Shown here: positions 52,260 to 64,000 of the stretch, one piece after another
Numbering within the stretch: position 1 is the stretch's first letter
Layout of the letters: each line of letters begins with the position of its first letter
Source: Candidula unifasciata
Lineage: Eukaryota; Mollusca; Gastropoda; Stylommatophora; Geomitridae
Direction of reading: 5' to 3'
Assembly: GCA_905116865.2 (NCBI GenBank)
Contig: CAJHNH020001597.1
Location: 25,001 to 89,000, forward strand
Length of the DNA stretch: 64,000 nucleotides
The notes under the pieces: generated by a model
What the model was told of the DNA's origin: nothing
What the model saw: only the letters and a program-made list of their open reading frames with translations
Database searches by the model: none
Translations under genes and position numbers: made by a program

Positions 52260-53270
52260 AGGCACGAGCTTAATAAAAGCTTATGTTTCGATAGAAGGAT
52301 AAATAGTAAGAACTATAGAAGAAAGCACATTTTTAAGGCTATCGCACACTTGAAAGACAAGTTGAATGCGAACGAAGAAGAACTGAGCACCGGGCTGATC
52401 GTTGTATCGATAAACAAGAAAACATACTGAGAAATGTCAAACATGACCTGGTTTGTGACAGTTATGAACCACTCATAATTGGTGGCAACCCTATTCTCAA
52501 ACTTCACTATGGTCATGACACAGTCCTCCTTTTGAGGAATTTAAAGGGATAGAAAATGTAATCATGTCTGTCAACAACAACAACAACAACAACAACAACA
52601 AACACAGCGAAGGTCAAAACCTATTAAAGAAAACGAAAATAATGTCCACAGACAAAACTGGCTGCATTAAAAAATAACAGTAAATGATGAAGAAATCGAA
52701 AATATCACAAACTTTGAATATCTAGGCTCTATAAAAAATAGCAGTGGATGGCCATAGCAATGCAAAGATTGAACAGCCTTAAAAGTCTATGGTTAAGCAC
52801 CAGCAGGAAATCAAAATTAAAATTTGGAGAGCATGCATCTTCCCTGTAGCAACATACGAATGTGAGTCGTGGACTATATCACAGTCCTTTAGAAAGAAAA
52901 TAGAGACTTTTGAGTTGAAATGCTATAGAAAGATTCTTAGAATACCATGGACAAAGAAGAGAAGAAATACTGACATGTCAAACGATCATAACATCGTGGA
53001 AGATTGGCTAATAAACAGCATCCTGTCTCGGAAGCTGAATTATTTTGGTCATATCAAGCGCCATGGCGGATTAGAAAAAAATAATAGCAGAAGGTATGGT
53101 ATCAGGAAACAGGGGAAGGGACCAACACGAAGATGGGCACAGGATATAAGTGACTCCTTAAATATGAAAGTACATGAGGCGGGAGAGCTGGCCAGAGTCC
53201 GAATTTCTTTCAGGCAGACGGCTGTGACAATGACGTTCTGCAAAGCACCCGCTCAATGATGATGATGTGG
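52260..53270 (+). mobile_element. LINE RT pseudogene, family with ATGATG tail
   Basis: From about 52440 the frame shows a decayed catalytic box (LHYGHDTVLL in place of YADD), a CAA repeat insert, and FEYLGS-like and IEN motifs with stops. From 52789 an open stretch reads RACIFPVATYECESWTIS, CYRKILRIPWTKKRR, LSRKLNYFGHIKRH and RRWAQDISDSL. It ends near a (GATGAT)n tail. Further 3'-end copies lie at about 4660-4830, 5290-5400, 37610-37992, 39040-39300, 49630-49870 and 51890-52205. Confidence 0.8.
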
Positions 53271-53764
53271 ATGATGACGGTGATGATGATGATCGATGAT
53301 AACTGGCCTGATTTAGAGATGCTTTGCATTAAAATATATTGTAGTGATAAATCTAGACTTGAATAATTATAAAAAAAATAATTACAGTTAATGCCAGACT
53401 GACAGTGATAGACAGCTTTTCAAAGCGTCGCCCTCACACGAAAGCATCATGGCTGCTGTACCGTAGAGCCAGGCTCTATCTGTGGGCCCATCTCAAGGCA
53501 GTAGACATTCTGATCCTACGAGGAATCCCTGAGCTTGGAGGCCCGTTTATGTGACCACGGTTCGTCCAGTACTGGCTTTCTATGATTATAAATATAACGA
53601 ACAATAATTCAACGATGATACGTGCAACAAAACTAGCATGACGTTCAAGTTAGCTAATCAGGGTTGATTCCTTCGGAGTCAGAGTGCATCTGCACGAAAG
53701 GCAGGGAACCAACAGTCTGCATACAGTTAGGACAGATATGTAAAACGAACATGCATGCATGTTA

Positions 53765-54035
53765 TGTCTGTCTGTCTTTGTATGTGTGTGTATGTATGTG
53801 TAAGTGTGTGTGTGTGAGTGTGTGTGTGTGTGTGAGTGTGTGTGTGTGTGTTGAGATTTAGTGTATGTGTGTGAATGTATTGCGTTTTAGTGTATGTATG
53901 TGTGCATGTATTGAGTTTTAGTGTGTGTATGTATTGAGGTTTAGTGTATGGTATGGTATGGTAGGGTAGGGTAGGGTAGGGTAGGATATGTTAGGGTAGG
54001 GTATGTAGGGTAGGGTATTGTATGTTATGTAATGC
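53765..54035. repeat. (GT)n and TAGGG-like repeats
   Basis: GT-rich array, then GTAGG/GTATG pentamers (53945-54035). The pentamer is not the metazoan telomere hexamer. Confidence 0.85.
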
Positions 54036-54049
54036 GTATGTGTTTCTGA

Positions 54050-54590
54050 AACAGAATTGGACAGGCAAAAACTGCATTTTATAAAATGAAAAACATCTTG
54101 TGCAATATATCCTTGTCATTGAGAGTTAGAAAAAGAATTCTTGCTTGCTATATACATCCAGTTTTAACATATGGATGTGAATCCTGGACAATCGGTAGGC
54201 AGGCCAAACAATTTTTAGAGGCCTCAGAGATGTGGTTTTACAGAAGAATGCTTAGAATACCTTGGACAGCCAAAAAGAGCAACCAAGAGGTTTTAAAAGA
54301 GGCGGGAGCCCGAAGACAACTTATCACTGACATCAGAAGGAGACAGTCATCATTTTTCAGCCATGTTATGAGAAGAGGGAAAATAGAACATGTTGTGACC
54401 ACTGGAAAGATCTGTGGAAGTGGGATAGAGAAAGACAACGAGAGAAGATGCTTGACAGTCTTGTTGCATGGCATGGAGGTGTGTCGGCACACGAACTGAT
54501 ACATGCTGCAGGAGATCGCGGATTATGGAGAGGCATGATCGCCCACGCCAGTCGGCAAGGCACCTGATGTTGATGATGATGATGTGTTTC
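54050..54590 (+). mobile_element. LINE RT C-terminus, second family with TGATGATG tail
   Basis: An open stretch from 54086 reads RVRKRILACYIHPVLTYG, CESWTIGRQAK, WFYRRMLRIPWTAKKSN and RRQLITDIRRRQSSFFSHVM, the C-terminal RT region of a non-LTR element. It ends with GATGTTGATGATGATGATG. A reverse copy lies inside the hAT element at about 46900-47335 and a plus copy around 12600-13690. Confidence 0.78.
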
Positions 54591-55381
54591 TGTAGGTGTA
54601 TATATGCGTGTGTATATGTGTGTGCGTGTGTATATGTGTGCATGTGTATGTGTATGTATGGGCATGTAAGAGCATGTGTATCTTTGGAGTTTGTAAGATT
54701 GAGTATATGTGATGTGTGCAGGCATTATTTCATTATGTATATTTGTACATAAACATTACATACATAACTGATAACATGCAAATGTGGACTGAAATATGAG
54801 TGCTTGAAAAGGTCGAATGTCAGACGCGCCTGCGTGCCCAATTTGTAACCGTCTGAAATTAAAATATTGTTTGTATTCAGTCGTTCGTGTGTTGTATTTT
54901 AGAGACATCATTCCGCTATGTTTACAGCTGTTGGTCGTGTTTAATTTACATTTCTTGTGGTGCCGTTTCAATGGTCTGAGACGAATTCTGTCCGCATTCT
55001 ATATTTGTAGATTCAAGTTTTACGACAGACAAGGCTAACGAAGACATCTTTTATTGGGTTCCTGTATAGTTGGTCATGCGTCTTAGTACAGGTTGTTTCT
55101 TTAGCGAGGCAGTGTCGTCATTTGTAGGGGACAGGTTTGATTCCAGTCATGGTAACTTTATCTTCGATTTGTGTATTGTCTCATTATCCTTCTATCTCTC
55201 TACTTCTTTCTGTGAGTGCTAATCAATACATATTTGTTTGTTTATCATATACAGTATTTGTAAAGGAAAGATGTTTGGAGCACAAGCTGTAACTTCTGTT
55301 GCGGGTTTAGTATCGTTTCATGCCAACGGTGTTTTGATCTGCTAAGTGTAGGACTGCAGCAAGCATGATCTGAAAACTTAC

Positions 55382-55465
55382 TGAAGTAAAGCGCAGCCGC
55401 AACACACATCACCACCGAAAAGAAGCCTATATAGAGAGAAGTCGCTACCAGCGTCAAATCATCTC
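55382..55465 (-). CDS. Transmembrane exon of a second, neighbouring gene (probable paralogue)
   Basis: Acceptor TTTTTTACAG, donor GTAAGT, phase 1 on both sides, 84 nt. It reads GDDLTLVATSLYIGFFSVV and then MCVAAALYFS, a membrane helix. It resembles the TM exon at 35138-35227 in length, phase and position of the helix. It lies upstream of that gene's signal exon, so it belongs to another minus-strand gene whose ectodomain exons should lie further right. Confidence 0.6.
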
Positions 55466-56329
55466 CTGTAAAAAATAACATAACAAAATTATTCAGTTTC
55501 AGTGGAATCATAAATAACAAAATAAAAAACAAAACAGAAAACGGTTAAATAAAAACAACTGTCACTGCTGTCTTTAACCAATTTTAGTAGGACGGTGTGG
55601 ACAGGAGGATGTAGGGCCGTATGGCTAGTGCTGTCACCATTGGCTGTGCGGGTTAGGTTGGTTAATTTTGACCCGACATAAAAACCTTACGGGCGTCTCC
55701 CGCGTGAGAGCCAGACGTTGCAACTGCTTGGCCAGCGGCTCCTCGTTCAGAAATAACGCAGTTTAGTATAGGACCCTTTCTCATGCCCACGACTTCATTG
55801 AGTGTATGATGCTGGCATTATATTTTGTAAAGACATTTCCAGCAAACTACGAATGATGTCAGAGTGCGACGACTGGGCTGAGTAAGACAAGGCTGAGACG
55901 TCGTCTTCTTCTTCCTGTTCACCGGATGTAAACTCAGACGGAACGTTCAGGGTGTGCGTCCACTTCTGGAATTTAGTCTTATTCCAGAACTGAGTTTTGT
56001 GTGTACTTCCGTTTTACAGATCTGGATTATTTGTATGCAGACTGCTGGTTCCACGCCTATCAGGTAGATGCACTCCGACTTCGAAGGACACCCCGAGTCG
56101 AGTCTTGCGACATGCTTGGTCGAGGGGGGGGGGGGTGGATCTATTCTCCACCCCACCCTTTCTCCTTTCACCCCCCCCCCCCACCCCCACCCCGACCGAT
56201 GTACCACATTCTAATGTTTTGTCACCAGTGATGTAGCTGAACAATTTGTTAATTTATGCAGTTCGACTCGATGGATGGTAGTACGTGTTTAATGTACACA
56301 GAACTTAATCATGACAATTCCCGCCCAGA

Positions 56330-56965
56330 TGATGTGAATATCTATACTAATGGTTCTGAGTTAAGAAGCAAAAGACTGGAATAGGGGTTCACGGCTGAAG
56401 CAAATGGACGTCGCTTAGAGCAGCATAGTATGGCGCCTCTTTGAGAATGGAGGTGAAGGCAATCATTGTAGCCTTTCGCTGTCTTGACAACATCCTGCAC
56501 ACACGTGTCGTAATTGTAACTGATTCCCAGAGGATGTTCAGAACGGTGGAGGAAATTGCGCTCCATACAGCGTGGCAAGTATCGCTTCAGAGATCCCGGG
56601 TAGGAAGCATCCTTTGGGTGTATCTACAGGGCATGCAGTGTGTTGGGAAACGAAAAGGTAGTCAGACAGGCTGTTTTTGCACTACCTGGTAATTAAATGT
56701 TGTCTGACAAGCTGGATATTGTCAGGGCCTTTTGGGGGCTAGTGAACGTGCGGAGATACAAATAGACCATCAGCCCCTGAAGACAGTGGTGCAAAGGTAA
56801 ATTACAAGGGGATCTATGTGGTTGACACTCACCACTCAGGAAAAAGGCGAGAGGGACGTATAGTCAGACGGCTACTGGTACGGTCACTATTAAAACATTG
56901 ACATTGCTGCTGAAGATGAGAATGGATCGCTTACGCGAATGTCCCGACTTCTATGATAAAATTAG
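56330..56965 (+). mobile_element. RNase H domain of a LINE, larger decayed copy
   Basis: Reads YTNGSELRSKKTGIGVHG (start of RNase H with the DGS-type first catalytic position mutated to NGS), RMEVKAIIVAFRCL, VIVTDSQRMFRTVEE (second catalytic Asp intact), then VGKRKGSQTGC where related copies have LGNEQADRLAG. Several stops. Confidence 0.75.
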
Positions 56966-57254
56966 ATGCGTATTCTTTACAGGACGTTGCAGAACCAACC
57001 CCAGCACTTTATGGCTGTTATGGTTTTTCTGGACAAATTTACGTCCAGTAGTTTGTCATTGCCCACTGGAGGTCGGCTCTTGGTACCACGGTCGAAACCA
57101 TCGCAAGACAAACCGTCCGCAGCAGGGATCGAACCCGGCACCCCGGCATTACGAAGCGCGTTCGCAACGCCTAAGCAACAGACGCCGACGAGAACTGTGA
57201 TGTAGGTTTTAAGTCAGCTCCGTTCAACAGACAAGGCGGGACTTCAATGCCCTG

Positions 57255-57607
57255 ATCTGTTCTTGTACATTATTTTTATCTTTTTGTGTTTCTAGGACAA
57301 GTAATAAAAATAAAAAATATAATACATAATAGTAGTGCAACCCGTGATGTTGGGGAAAAGAAAAGTTTTGTCTACAATAAAGTAGCAGCAGCAGAAGACC
57401 AATGAGGAGGGGGAAAGGCCACGACAACAAAAGAATATGATGCTGGCGTTGGTAATTGTAGTGGTAGTAGTTGTTGTTGTAGCTGCAGCAGCAATCTGTT
57501 CTTATACATTATTTTTATCCCTTTGTGTCTCTAGGACAAGAAATAATAATTAAAAAAAAATATATTACGTAATAGTACTGCAACCCGTGATGTTGGTGAA
57601 AAGAAAA
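57255..57607. repeat. 115 bp direct repeat, two copies 233 bp apart
   Basis: TCTGTTCTTGTACATTATTT to CCCGTGATGTTGGGGAAAAG (57255-57367) recurs at 57488-57607 with few changes. The second copy is followed by GTA/GCA trinucleotides whose translation looks hydrophobic (57590-57700), probably by chance. Confidence 0.85.
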
Positions 57608-57809
57608 GTGGTAGTATATGTAGTTACAGCAGCAACCGCTGAAGCAGCAGTAGTAATTGTTATTATTGCTGCTGTGTTTTATGCTAAAGTTAATGACGAT
57701 AATGATTATGACCAGGACAAGATTATGCTAACAAAACCAGTTAACGAAACTCGGCTCTCTACCAGTCACCTGGATGTGTGTTCTGTCCAATCGTATAGGC
57801 CATCTTGAC

Positions 57810-59095
57810 GTCAAAACTTCAGCAACTGAAATGTAGAAATAACAAAGTCAATATAGTGTTTTCAAATAAGTTTATCTTGTGTCTGGCTTAAGGGTTAAAA
57901 TCTGACATACAAGCTACAAGCGATTTGGCAACACACATATTTGAGTTGACTTCGACACTGTAGTGAGTGCCCACCATTTAGTAAGATATAGCAAACTACT
58001 GAATGTGTTTACTTTTTTTTGTTTGTTCTTGTTATGTGTTAAGAATTTTCTTTTTCTTCATCTGTTTCTTCTTCATCATCTTCTTCTTCTTCTTCAGCTG
58101 CTGCTGCTGCTGCTGCTCCTCCTCCTTTCTCCTCCTCCTTCCTCTTCCTTCTTTTTTCTTCTTCCGCCTCCTCCTTTTTCTTCTTTTTCTCCCTCCTCCT
58201 TCTTCTTCTTCCTCCTCTTTTTTTTTTCTTCTTCCCTTTTCTCTTCCTCTTGTCCTTCTTTCGTTCGCCCGAAATAGATTATATCTATATCCGCAATGTT
58301 GTCTCTAAATTAGTTACTAAAAATACACTTTTTACCTTATTATGGGACAACAATTTTAAATATGTTAATCAGTTTTTTAATATCGTATTTTGTCAATGTG
58401 AAGCGCCGTTACTATTTATTTTACAGTAATACCTCTCTGTAGCCAAGCGACAACCAATAAAATCAACTTACTTTGCCCACCCGTAAACGCCACACCCCGA
58501 CATTACCAATCTGAAGATGCCAAGTAAGTGACGTGTAACCGCTGACTGTAAACACAAGTGGGAAAAGCCAAACTTATTTAGGAACTGAAAATGAAATCAA
58601 AATACTGAAAGTGAAATTAAAATATTGGACCCCCTTCTCCTCTTCTCCAACTGACCTTTCTTGGCCTCATCTGTATCAAAACTAGAGTGGTGGAAGTGTG
58701 TGTGTGTGTGTGTGTGTGTTTGGTGTGGGGTTGTGGTGTGTGTTTGCGTGCTCGTGCGCGTTCTCGTGTACGTGCGCGCACGCGCGCGTGTGTATGTGTG
58801 TGTCAAGTTCAATCCACTAGAACCGTACAACGATCAACCAACGCCCGGTGACACAAAGTGTCATCATTCAGATGATAATAACCCGTGGGCAAATCCCAGA
58901 AGCCCTGTTCTACCATTAGGTTATATTATTGCCCTGACAACAGCCCGGATGGAATAACCAAAAAAATTACGTCCCAATTAGGGTAAAGTGTTTTTGACAC
59001 AACTGGAAAAAGCCACACTAGTTATAGAATTGAAACTGAAAACAGATGTTTGATTCTAAAATTAGAACTACTTTTAGAAATGACTTTTTAAATTT
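57810..59095. other. Repeats and unassigned sequence
   Basis: Pyrimidine tract, (GT)n at 58698-58800 and part of the CCCGGTGACACAAAG repeat; no exon supported. Confidence 0.5.
58075..58262. repeat. TTC/CTC-rich tract
   Basis: Long pyrimidine stretch ending at a fragment shared with the Jockey-like element (58262-58315). Confidence 0.9.
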
Positions 59096-60001
59096 ATCAG
59101 TTCTAGTCATCCTCATGAGGGATGCAATTTTTCGTTATTTTGAAGGCCTACTCTGGCTCTTGCCAGTGGCCGCAATATAGCCCGGCTATAAATATGGTCT
59201 AATGGCTGAACGCGGTTTCTGGGACCTCTCCATGAGTGATCCTCATCAAAACGGTGGCACTTTGTGTCACCGGGTGTTTATCGCTTGAATGATGTCCTAG
59301 TGGGGTAAAATATACTGTTACTACTACTACTACTTTTTAAAATATACTTATCTGGTATTGTCAAATATTAAATATCGTCCCCATGTGGAGTGCAATTTTT
59401 ATTTTTTTTATTTTGAAGCTCCACCCTGGCTTTTGCAATATCCTTTACGCCCTCCTTAGGACGTAATTTTTTTTTATTTGAAGCCCCACTCTGGCTTTTG
59501 CCAGGGGCCGCAATATAGGCAGGCCATCAATATGGCCAATTGTCTGAACGCGGTTTCTGGGACCTCTCCACGGTGATCCTCATCCGCATGGTGGCACTTT
59601 GTGTCATCGGGTGTTTATCGCTTGTGTGATGTCCTGGTGGGGTAGAAAGTCAGTCAGTCTGGCTTTTGCGCGGGGCCCTAAATATAGCCAGGCTATAAAT
59701 ATGGCCTCACGGCTGAACAAGGTTTCCAGGACCTCTCCACGGGTGATCCTCATCCGCATGGTGGCACTGTTGTGTCACCGGGTGTTTATCTCTTGTGTGA
59801 TGTCCTGGTGGGTACAACTTACCTACCTACTTTTTTAAATAGCTGTTCCAATTTTTCATGGTTATCGCCCTTTGACTTTATCTTTAATAATGCTTGAAAT
59901 AAACTAAAATAAAAGCCCTGATCACCTTTGCCTATTGCATAAAAACCTCAAGCATTCAAAACTTACTGACACAGACAGACACTCACACACCCCTCCCCCA
60001 C

Positions 60002-60044
<43 letters not shown>

Positions 60045-60335
60045 GAGTGAGAGAGGGAGATAGAGAGAATGATATGCTGTTAAATATTTGCGTTTCTTTT
60101 TTATTAACTTGAAACACTTGAAATCCCAGAGATAGTCCACTATTATAGGGATGTTTGGGTTGAGGTTAGTCGGTGTTAATTACACTCCTGTAACTTCGGA
60201 CGTTGCGGTGAATTCCGGGATGCCCCTTATTTGAGGTGAATAAAATATGAAGAACCATATCTGCACCTGTCCTTAGACTTTCCAGTTTAGGACATCATCA
60301 ACATTCCTTGATGCTCTCAAAATTTTTTTTTAACC

Positions 60336-60524
60336 ATGTCCCCAAAGATCAGCCGAGTCCTGTTTTATACAACACACATTCTCACCAGGGCTGTCGAAAC
60401 TTTAATTGGAATAGTACCAAATTTGTACTGCAATGATTGTGATTACACATGGAGAGAATGGAGAGGACGTTTACAAATACAACGTTTTAATTTTCTGCTG
60501 ACGTCATTATCAGCTGAGTACTAA
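60336..60524 (+). CDS. Short open frame, doubtful exon
   Basis: Sixty-two codons from MSPKISRVLFYTTHI to the stop after LLTSLSAEY, with an internal acceptor-like site (ATTCTCACCAG, about 60388). The middle part (PNLYCNDCDYTWREW) looks coding-like. No donor of quality follows. It could belong with the candidate exon at 60670, or be unrelated. Confidence 0.15.
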   Translation: MSPKISRVLFYTTHILTRAVETLIGIVPNLYCNDCDYTWREWRGRLQIQRFNFLLTSLSAEY

Positions 60525-60669
60525 ATACAACTCAAAGTGCGTTTAGGAAACTCAGCGGAAAAGACAGCAGAGCGTATAAACAGCCAAGGTCAATATAATA
60601 TCATAATTACGTAATGGAGGGAATTTGGCTTTCATCTTCACTGCGCCAACTGGTATTTACCCCATAGAG

Positions 60670-60792
60670 AAGTGATATTTGAAGCGGGTTTTTCCGAACA
60701 CTTTCTTGGAAATGACAACATTACGGGATTTCCCGAAGTATGTCAGATTTCAGTTTTGTCCATGAACAATGTTTACTTCACCCAGCTGGTAG
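60670..60792 (+). CDS. Candidate internal exon, unknown product
   Basis: Donor GTAAGT is perfect; acceptor is one of two overlapping AGs (60666-60667 or 60668-60669). With the second AG the exon is phase 1 on both sides, as in extracellular modules. It reads EVIFEAGFSEHFLGND and NITGFPEVCQISVLSMN, ending NVYFTQLVG. The same frame is open further upstream (about 60617 on, including HCANWYLPHREV). Any gene would continue beyond the window. Confidence 0.35.
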
Positions 60793-61139
60793 GTAAGTCG
60801 ACCCGGGCTAAAATAGATTGCATAAATTGAGTGGCTGATAAAGTACAACTGCGCAAATAAAGCTGATTAATATGCAGTGTATTGATTGGCACTCATAAAA
60901 AGAAGTAGAAAGATAGAACAACACAACACACATAAAAATCGAAAGCTATAGTTACCGTGCCGGGAATTAAACTTGTCACCTCCAGACGGCGTTTGAGCCT
61001 CGCCATGAATACAAGTGCACTAAGAATATGGTCAACTAGGCACCCTAAAAAAAGGTGTCTTAAAAGTCCATAAGTGAAAAAAAAAAACCAGGAACTTTCC
61101 GTTAGAGTGTACAGCCGCTGAACGTAAAAAAAAATACCC

Positions 61140-61880
61140 AAAGAGGAAGAAGTAAATGTGTTACAAGAACACTTATTCTAGTCAGTATCCTACTTGATGA
61201 AAGTAAGTCATTTCCAAGTTTTTAGCTCAAATTTACTAATGAAATTTTACTGACCAAACGCCTCTGATGGCTGATGTGGCCCGTACACTTCGGCCACCGT
61301 TGCCACACAGGACATTCAATAATATGCATTTTTTTTTTAAAATCTGGGTCAATGTGAGAACGTTATTCAACTGTTAAAATTGTTTAACACCGTCTATGCT
61401 TACGTATTGGGCTATTCATCTGAAATTTTCATAAGTGCTTAATTTTTGGGGACTGCATTCATTGGTCTTTGTGCTTGATGACACTGATCATCAGTGATTG
61501 GTCTGTCAGATAGGTCTCTATCATCGTCATTCTACTGATGAATAGGCTTGTGGTTAAATTACCCAAGGCTGCCATCATCTCTGCTGGGATAAGAACTAAT
61601 GTGAACTTAAAGTGAGCGAGTGTAGTTGAACTCCGCTAGACCCACATACAGACCGATAACTACCCAGTGACGCCAAGTGTCACTTTTCGGATGAGAATCC
61701 CCTAGGTACGAAATCCTGAAGTCCAGAGAGAATATGGCGATAGATAATAAATAAATTGTACACCATTTCAGCTGGATAGCTTATCAGGATATTTAATAAT
61801 TATTTATCTTAGTTTTACATGTGAAGATAAAATCAACAATTCTAGATTCCAACAAATAACAGGTTCAGAAGTTGTCAATT
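61140..61880. other. No gene seen
   Basis: AT-rich, with a weak copy of the CCCGGTGACACAAAG repeat at 61635-61735. Confidence 0.5.
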
Positions 61881-62150
61881 TAGAAATTTAAAAAAAAAGA
61901 TGGAGATGAATTAGACATGTCCTCAGAATGAAGAAAGAGAGACAACCAAAACAGGTAATGCAATGGACACCACAAGGACAGCGAGGAAGTGGCAGGCTTA
62001 TTGGCACTTGGAGGCCAACCTTTGACGCTGAACTTAAGACTTCGCGAAGGACAAAACTGGAGATAGAGAGGGTGGCTCAGGATCTAACTGAGTGGCGTCT
62101 CTGTTTTATATGCATCTGGGTGCGATGAGGATTGACTGATTGAAAGTTTT
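61880..62150 (+). mobile_element. LINE RT C-terminus, fourth family with ATTG-type tail
   Basis: Reads RHVLRMKKERQPKQVMQW, TPQGQRGSGRLIGTWRP and KLEIERVAQDLTEWR, typical of the end of RTE/CR1-like LINE proteins, and ends in GATTGACTGATTGA. A diverged copy on the same strand lies at 43405-43640. Confidence 0.8.
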
Positions 62151-62909
62151 ACATATAATCTATCCGAAACAAAGTTATTGAGACACTTTAATTTTTCGAA
62201 ATAATTTTAAAAAGCATTTTTCAAAAGTTTAGGACCCCTTTCCGCTCCTTCAGACATTTTTGACATATAGAGCTAGACCTGTATTTAACAGACCAGTCGG
62301 CACTGAGTTAGTGATGTCGTCAGCATCACACCGGTCGCCTTTACTTCCTACGACCTTACTTTGCAAGGTCGACCTCAGAGCCAAGTTCATTTTTGTTTAA
62401 AAGCCTAGTACCTTTGGACTTGAACCCACGACCTTCGGATCTGCAGGTCAGCGTATAACCGCTACACTAAAGTGGCTCCCATTAAAAATATGTGCTCAGT
62501 ATCTCATCAGGTCACAGTGTAATCTTCTACGGCAAGGTTTTGTTTGTGAATTAATGAACTATCTCTCTTCGTAACAGAATAAATTCTCTTGCACAGTTTC
62601 AAATTTTATTCACTGACTATAAAATATTGGACATATAAAAATGTTTTTGAGTGTTTACAGCACAATGCATTGCCATCCACAAACGTGTTTGTGCAAATTT
62701 TCAGCCTTATAGCTTATCAGAAAATGTGATCAAAATTAACATAAAAATTGCACTAGATAAACAAACAAAAGCGACTTTAATAAAAGCTTACAATAAAAGC
62801 TTATGAAAATAAATATGTAATTTCTTTCGGTCTTAATTTTATTTATTTACATTCAAGTGTTATGTAGTATGAACTATAAATAGTTAGCTAATAAACAAGA
62901 TGTAAATAC

Positions 62910-63275
62910 ACGCACTTACACGCATGCATGTTCACACAAACACACGAACGTTCACACACACACGCACGTTCACACACACACACGCACGTTCACACACACG
63001 CACGTTCACACACACACACACGCACGTTCACACACACACACACACACGCACGCACGTTCACACACACGCACGTTCACACACACGCACGTTCACACACACG
63101 CACGTTCACACACACACACACGCACGTTCACACACACACGCACGCACGTTCACACACACACACGCACGTTCACACACACACGCACGTCCGCACACACACG
63201 CACGTCCGCACACACACGCACGTTCACACACACACACGTTCACACACACACACACACACACGTTCACACACTTAT
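62910..63275. repeat. CA-rich array with CGCACGTT units
   Basis: Units of CACGCACGTTCACACACA of varying length. Confidence 0.95.
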
Positions 63276-63689
63276 AGATTACTGATTTAAGTTTCATCGC
63301 CACAGCACACCGGATATAACCAGAGTTGCTCCCTCTTTCGCAGCAAATATCCCAACATTAGATGATGATTTCACAAGAGCGCAGTTGCCGTACACACGCC
63401 ATATTCTCCCTCTCATACGTTTCTGTTTGTGTTTGTATGGTCAGATCCACAGTTACTTCAAATTCACATTGTAAACATGCCATGGACTTTCGGACTGACT
63501 ATAGTCTATAATGATTTATGAGCTAGAACTGAACAACGTAGCATTTAGGACATTTCCAAAAGCGCCTTTCCCCATCTTCAGCAGCAAGCGCAGAATTCCA
63601 ATTGTGATAGTTCCGGTAACATGTTGATTGTTTGCCCATCTCACCCCTTCACTGTGTGTTGAGCATCGGCCAGATGTCCTGTTCACTCC

Positions 63690-64000
63690 TCGTTGCACCA
63701 TTCCTTTCAACCGCTATCACCTGTTTGTGCCTTCACATCGTTTACCCGCTCCTTTCAACCGCTATCACCTGTTTGCGCCTTCACATCGTTTACCCGCTCC
63801 TTTCAACCGCTATCACCTGTTTGCGCCTTCACATCGTTTACCCGCTCCTTTCAACCGCTATCACCTGTTTGCGCCTTCACATCGTTTACCCGCTCCTTTC
63901 AACCGCTATCACCTGTTTGCGCCTTCACATCGTTTACCCGCTCCTTTCAACCGCTATCACCTGTTTGCGCCTTCACATCGTTTACCCGCTCCTTTCAACC
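63690..64000. repeat. 48 bp satellite running off the window, at least 6 units
   Basis: Unit ACCGCTATCACCTGTTTGCG, CCTTCACATCGTTTACCCGC, TCCTTTCA. The first unit continues without a break from an RNase H-type LINE fragment (63500-63720), and the unit corresponds to that element's own sequence at 35693-35740. Confidence 0.93.

Noticed and set aside
53940..54035. Telomere-like repeat
   Set aside because: The units are irregular GTAGG/GTATG pentamers, not TTAGGG.
57587..57808. A TM-like protein from the 73-codon frame
   Set aside because: The hydrophobic stretch comes from GTA/GCA trinucleotides next to a duplicated AT-rich segment; no splice or start context supports it.
62924..63303. His/Thr-rich frames
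   Set aside because: CA-repeat translation.

Overview
The window is eukaryotic genomic DNA, most likely from a mollusc and plausibly a gastropod. It has spliced genes with small exons and canonical GT/AG junctions, introns of 0.3-3 kb, dense SINE and LINE debris, many minisatellites and no bacterial-type ORFs. The species call is an inference from gene structure and repeat style; no tool or database was used.

Region 1 (593-19172, + strand) holds the 3' part of one receptor tyrosine kinase gene. I traced twelve coding exons: one cysteine-bearing ectodomain exon, one transmembrane exon, two juxtamembrane exons and eight kinase/tail exons. Their phases chain without conflict into 594 codons plus a stop. 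The kinase is complete (glycine loop, catalytic Lys, alpha-C Glu, HRD, DFG, a long insert and a Tyr-containing tail). The start of the gene lies left of the window.

Region 2 (about 19.2-35 kb) is mostly repeats: a tandem-repeat block at 21.5-23.0 kb, LINE reverse-transcriptase copies (one at 24.5-25.6 kb), duplicated LTR-retroelement-like modules at 26.2-31.25 kb, and an approximately 960 bp long-TIR transposon at 28.2-29.2 kb. One orphan candidate exon lies at 23.07-23.15 kb.

Region 3 (35.1-48.2 kb, - strand) holds a second gene. It has a signal-peptide exon, two exons forming one four-cysteine Ig-like ectodomain and a transmembrane exon, again with compatible phases. It converges on the receptor kinase gene. 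No kinase exon was found for it down to 18.6 kb, so it may be a kinase-less receptor. Its ectodomain resembles the membrane-proximal ectodomain of the kinase in cysteine layout and exon phase. A similar lone transmembrane exon at 55.38-55.47 kb (- strand) suggests a neighbouring paralogue extending past the right edge.

Region 4 (48-64 kb) is repeat-rich and includes a substantial LINE RT copy at 52.3-53.3 kb, RNase H-type LINE fragments, a possible + strand exon at 60.67-60.79 kb, and a 48 bp tandem array running off the right edge. That array appears to derive from a LINE coding region. Several transposons carry visible target-site duplications: hAT-like at 46.8-47.9 kb and 4.0-4.1 kb, a TTAA element at 12.8-13.6 kb, and a SINE nested in a SINE at 17.2-17.5 kb.
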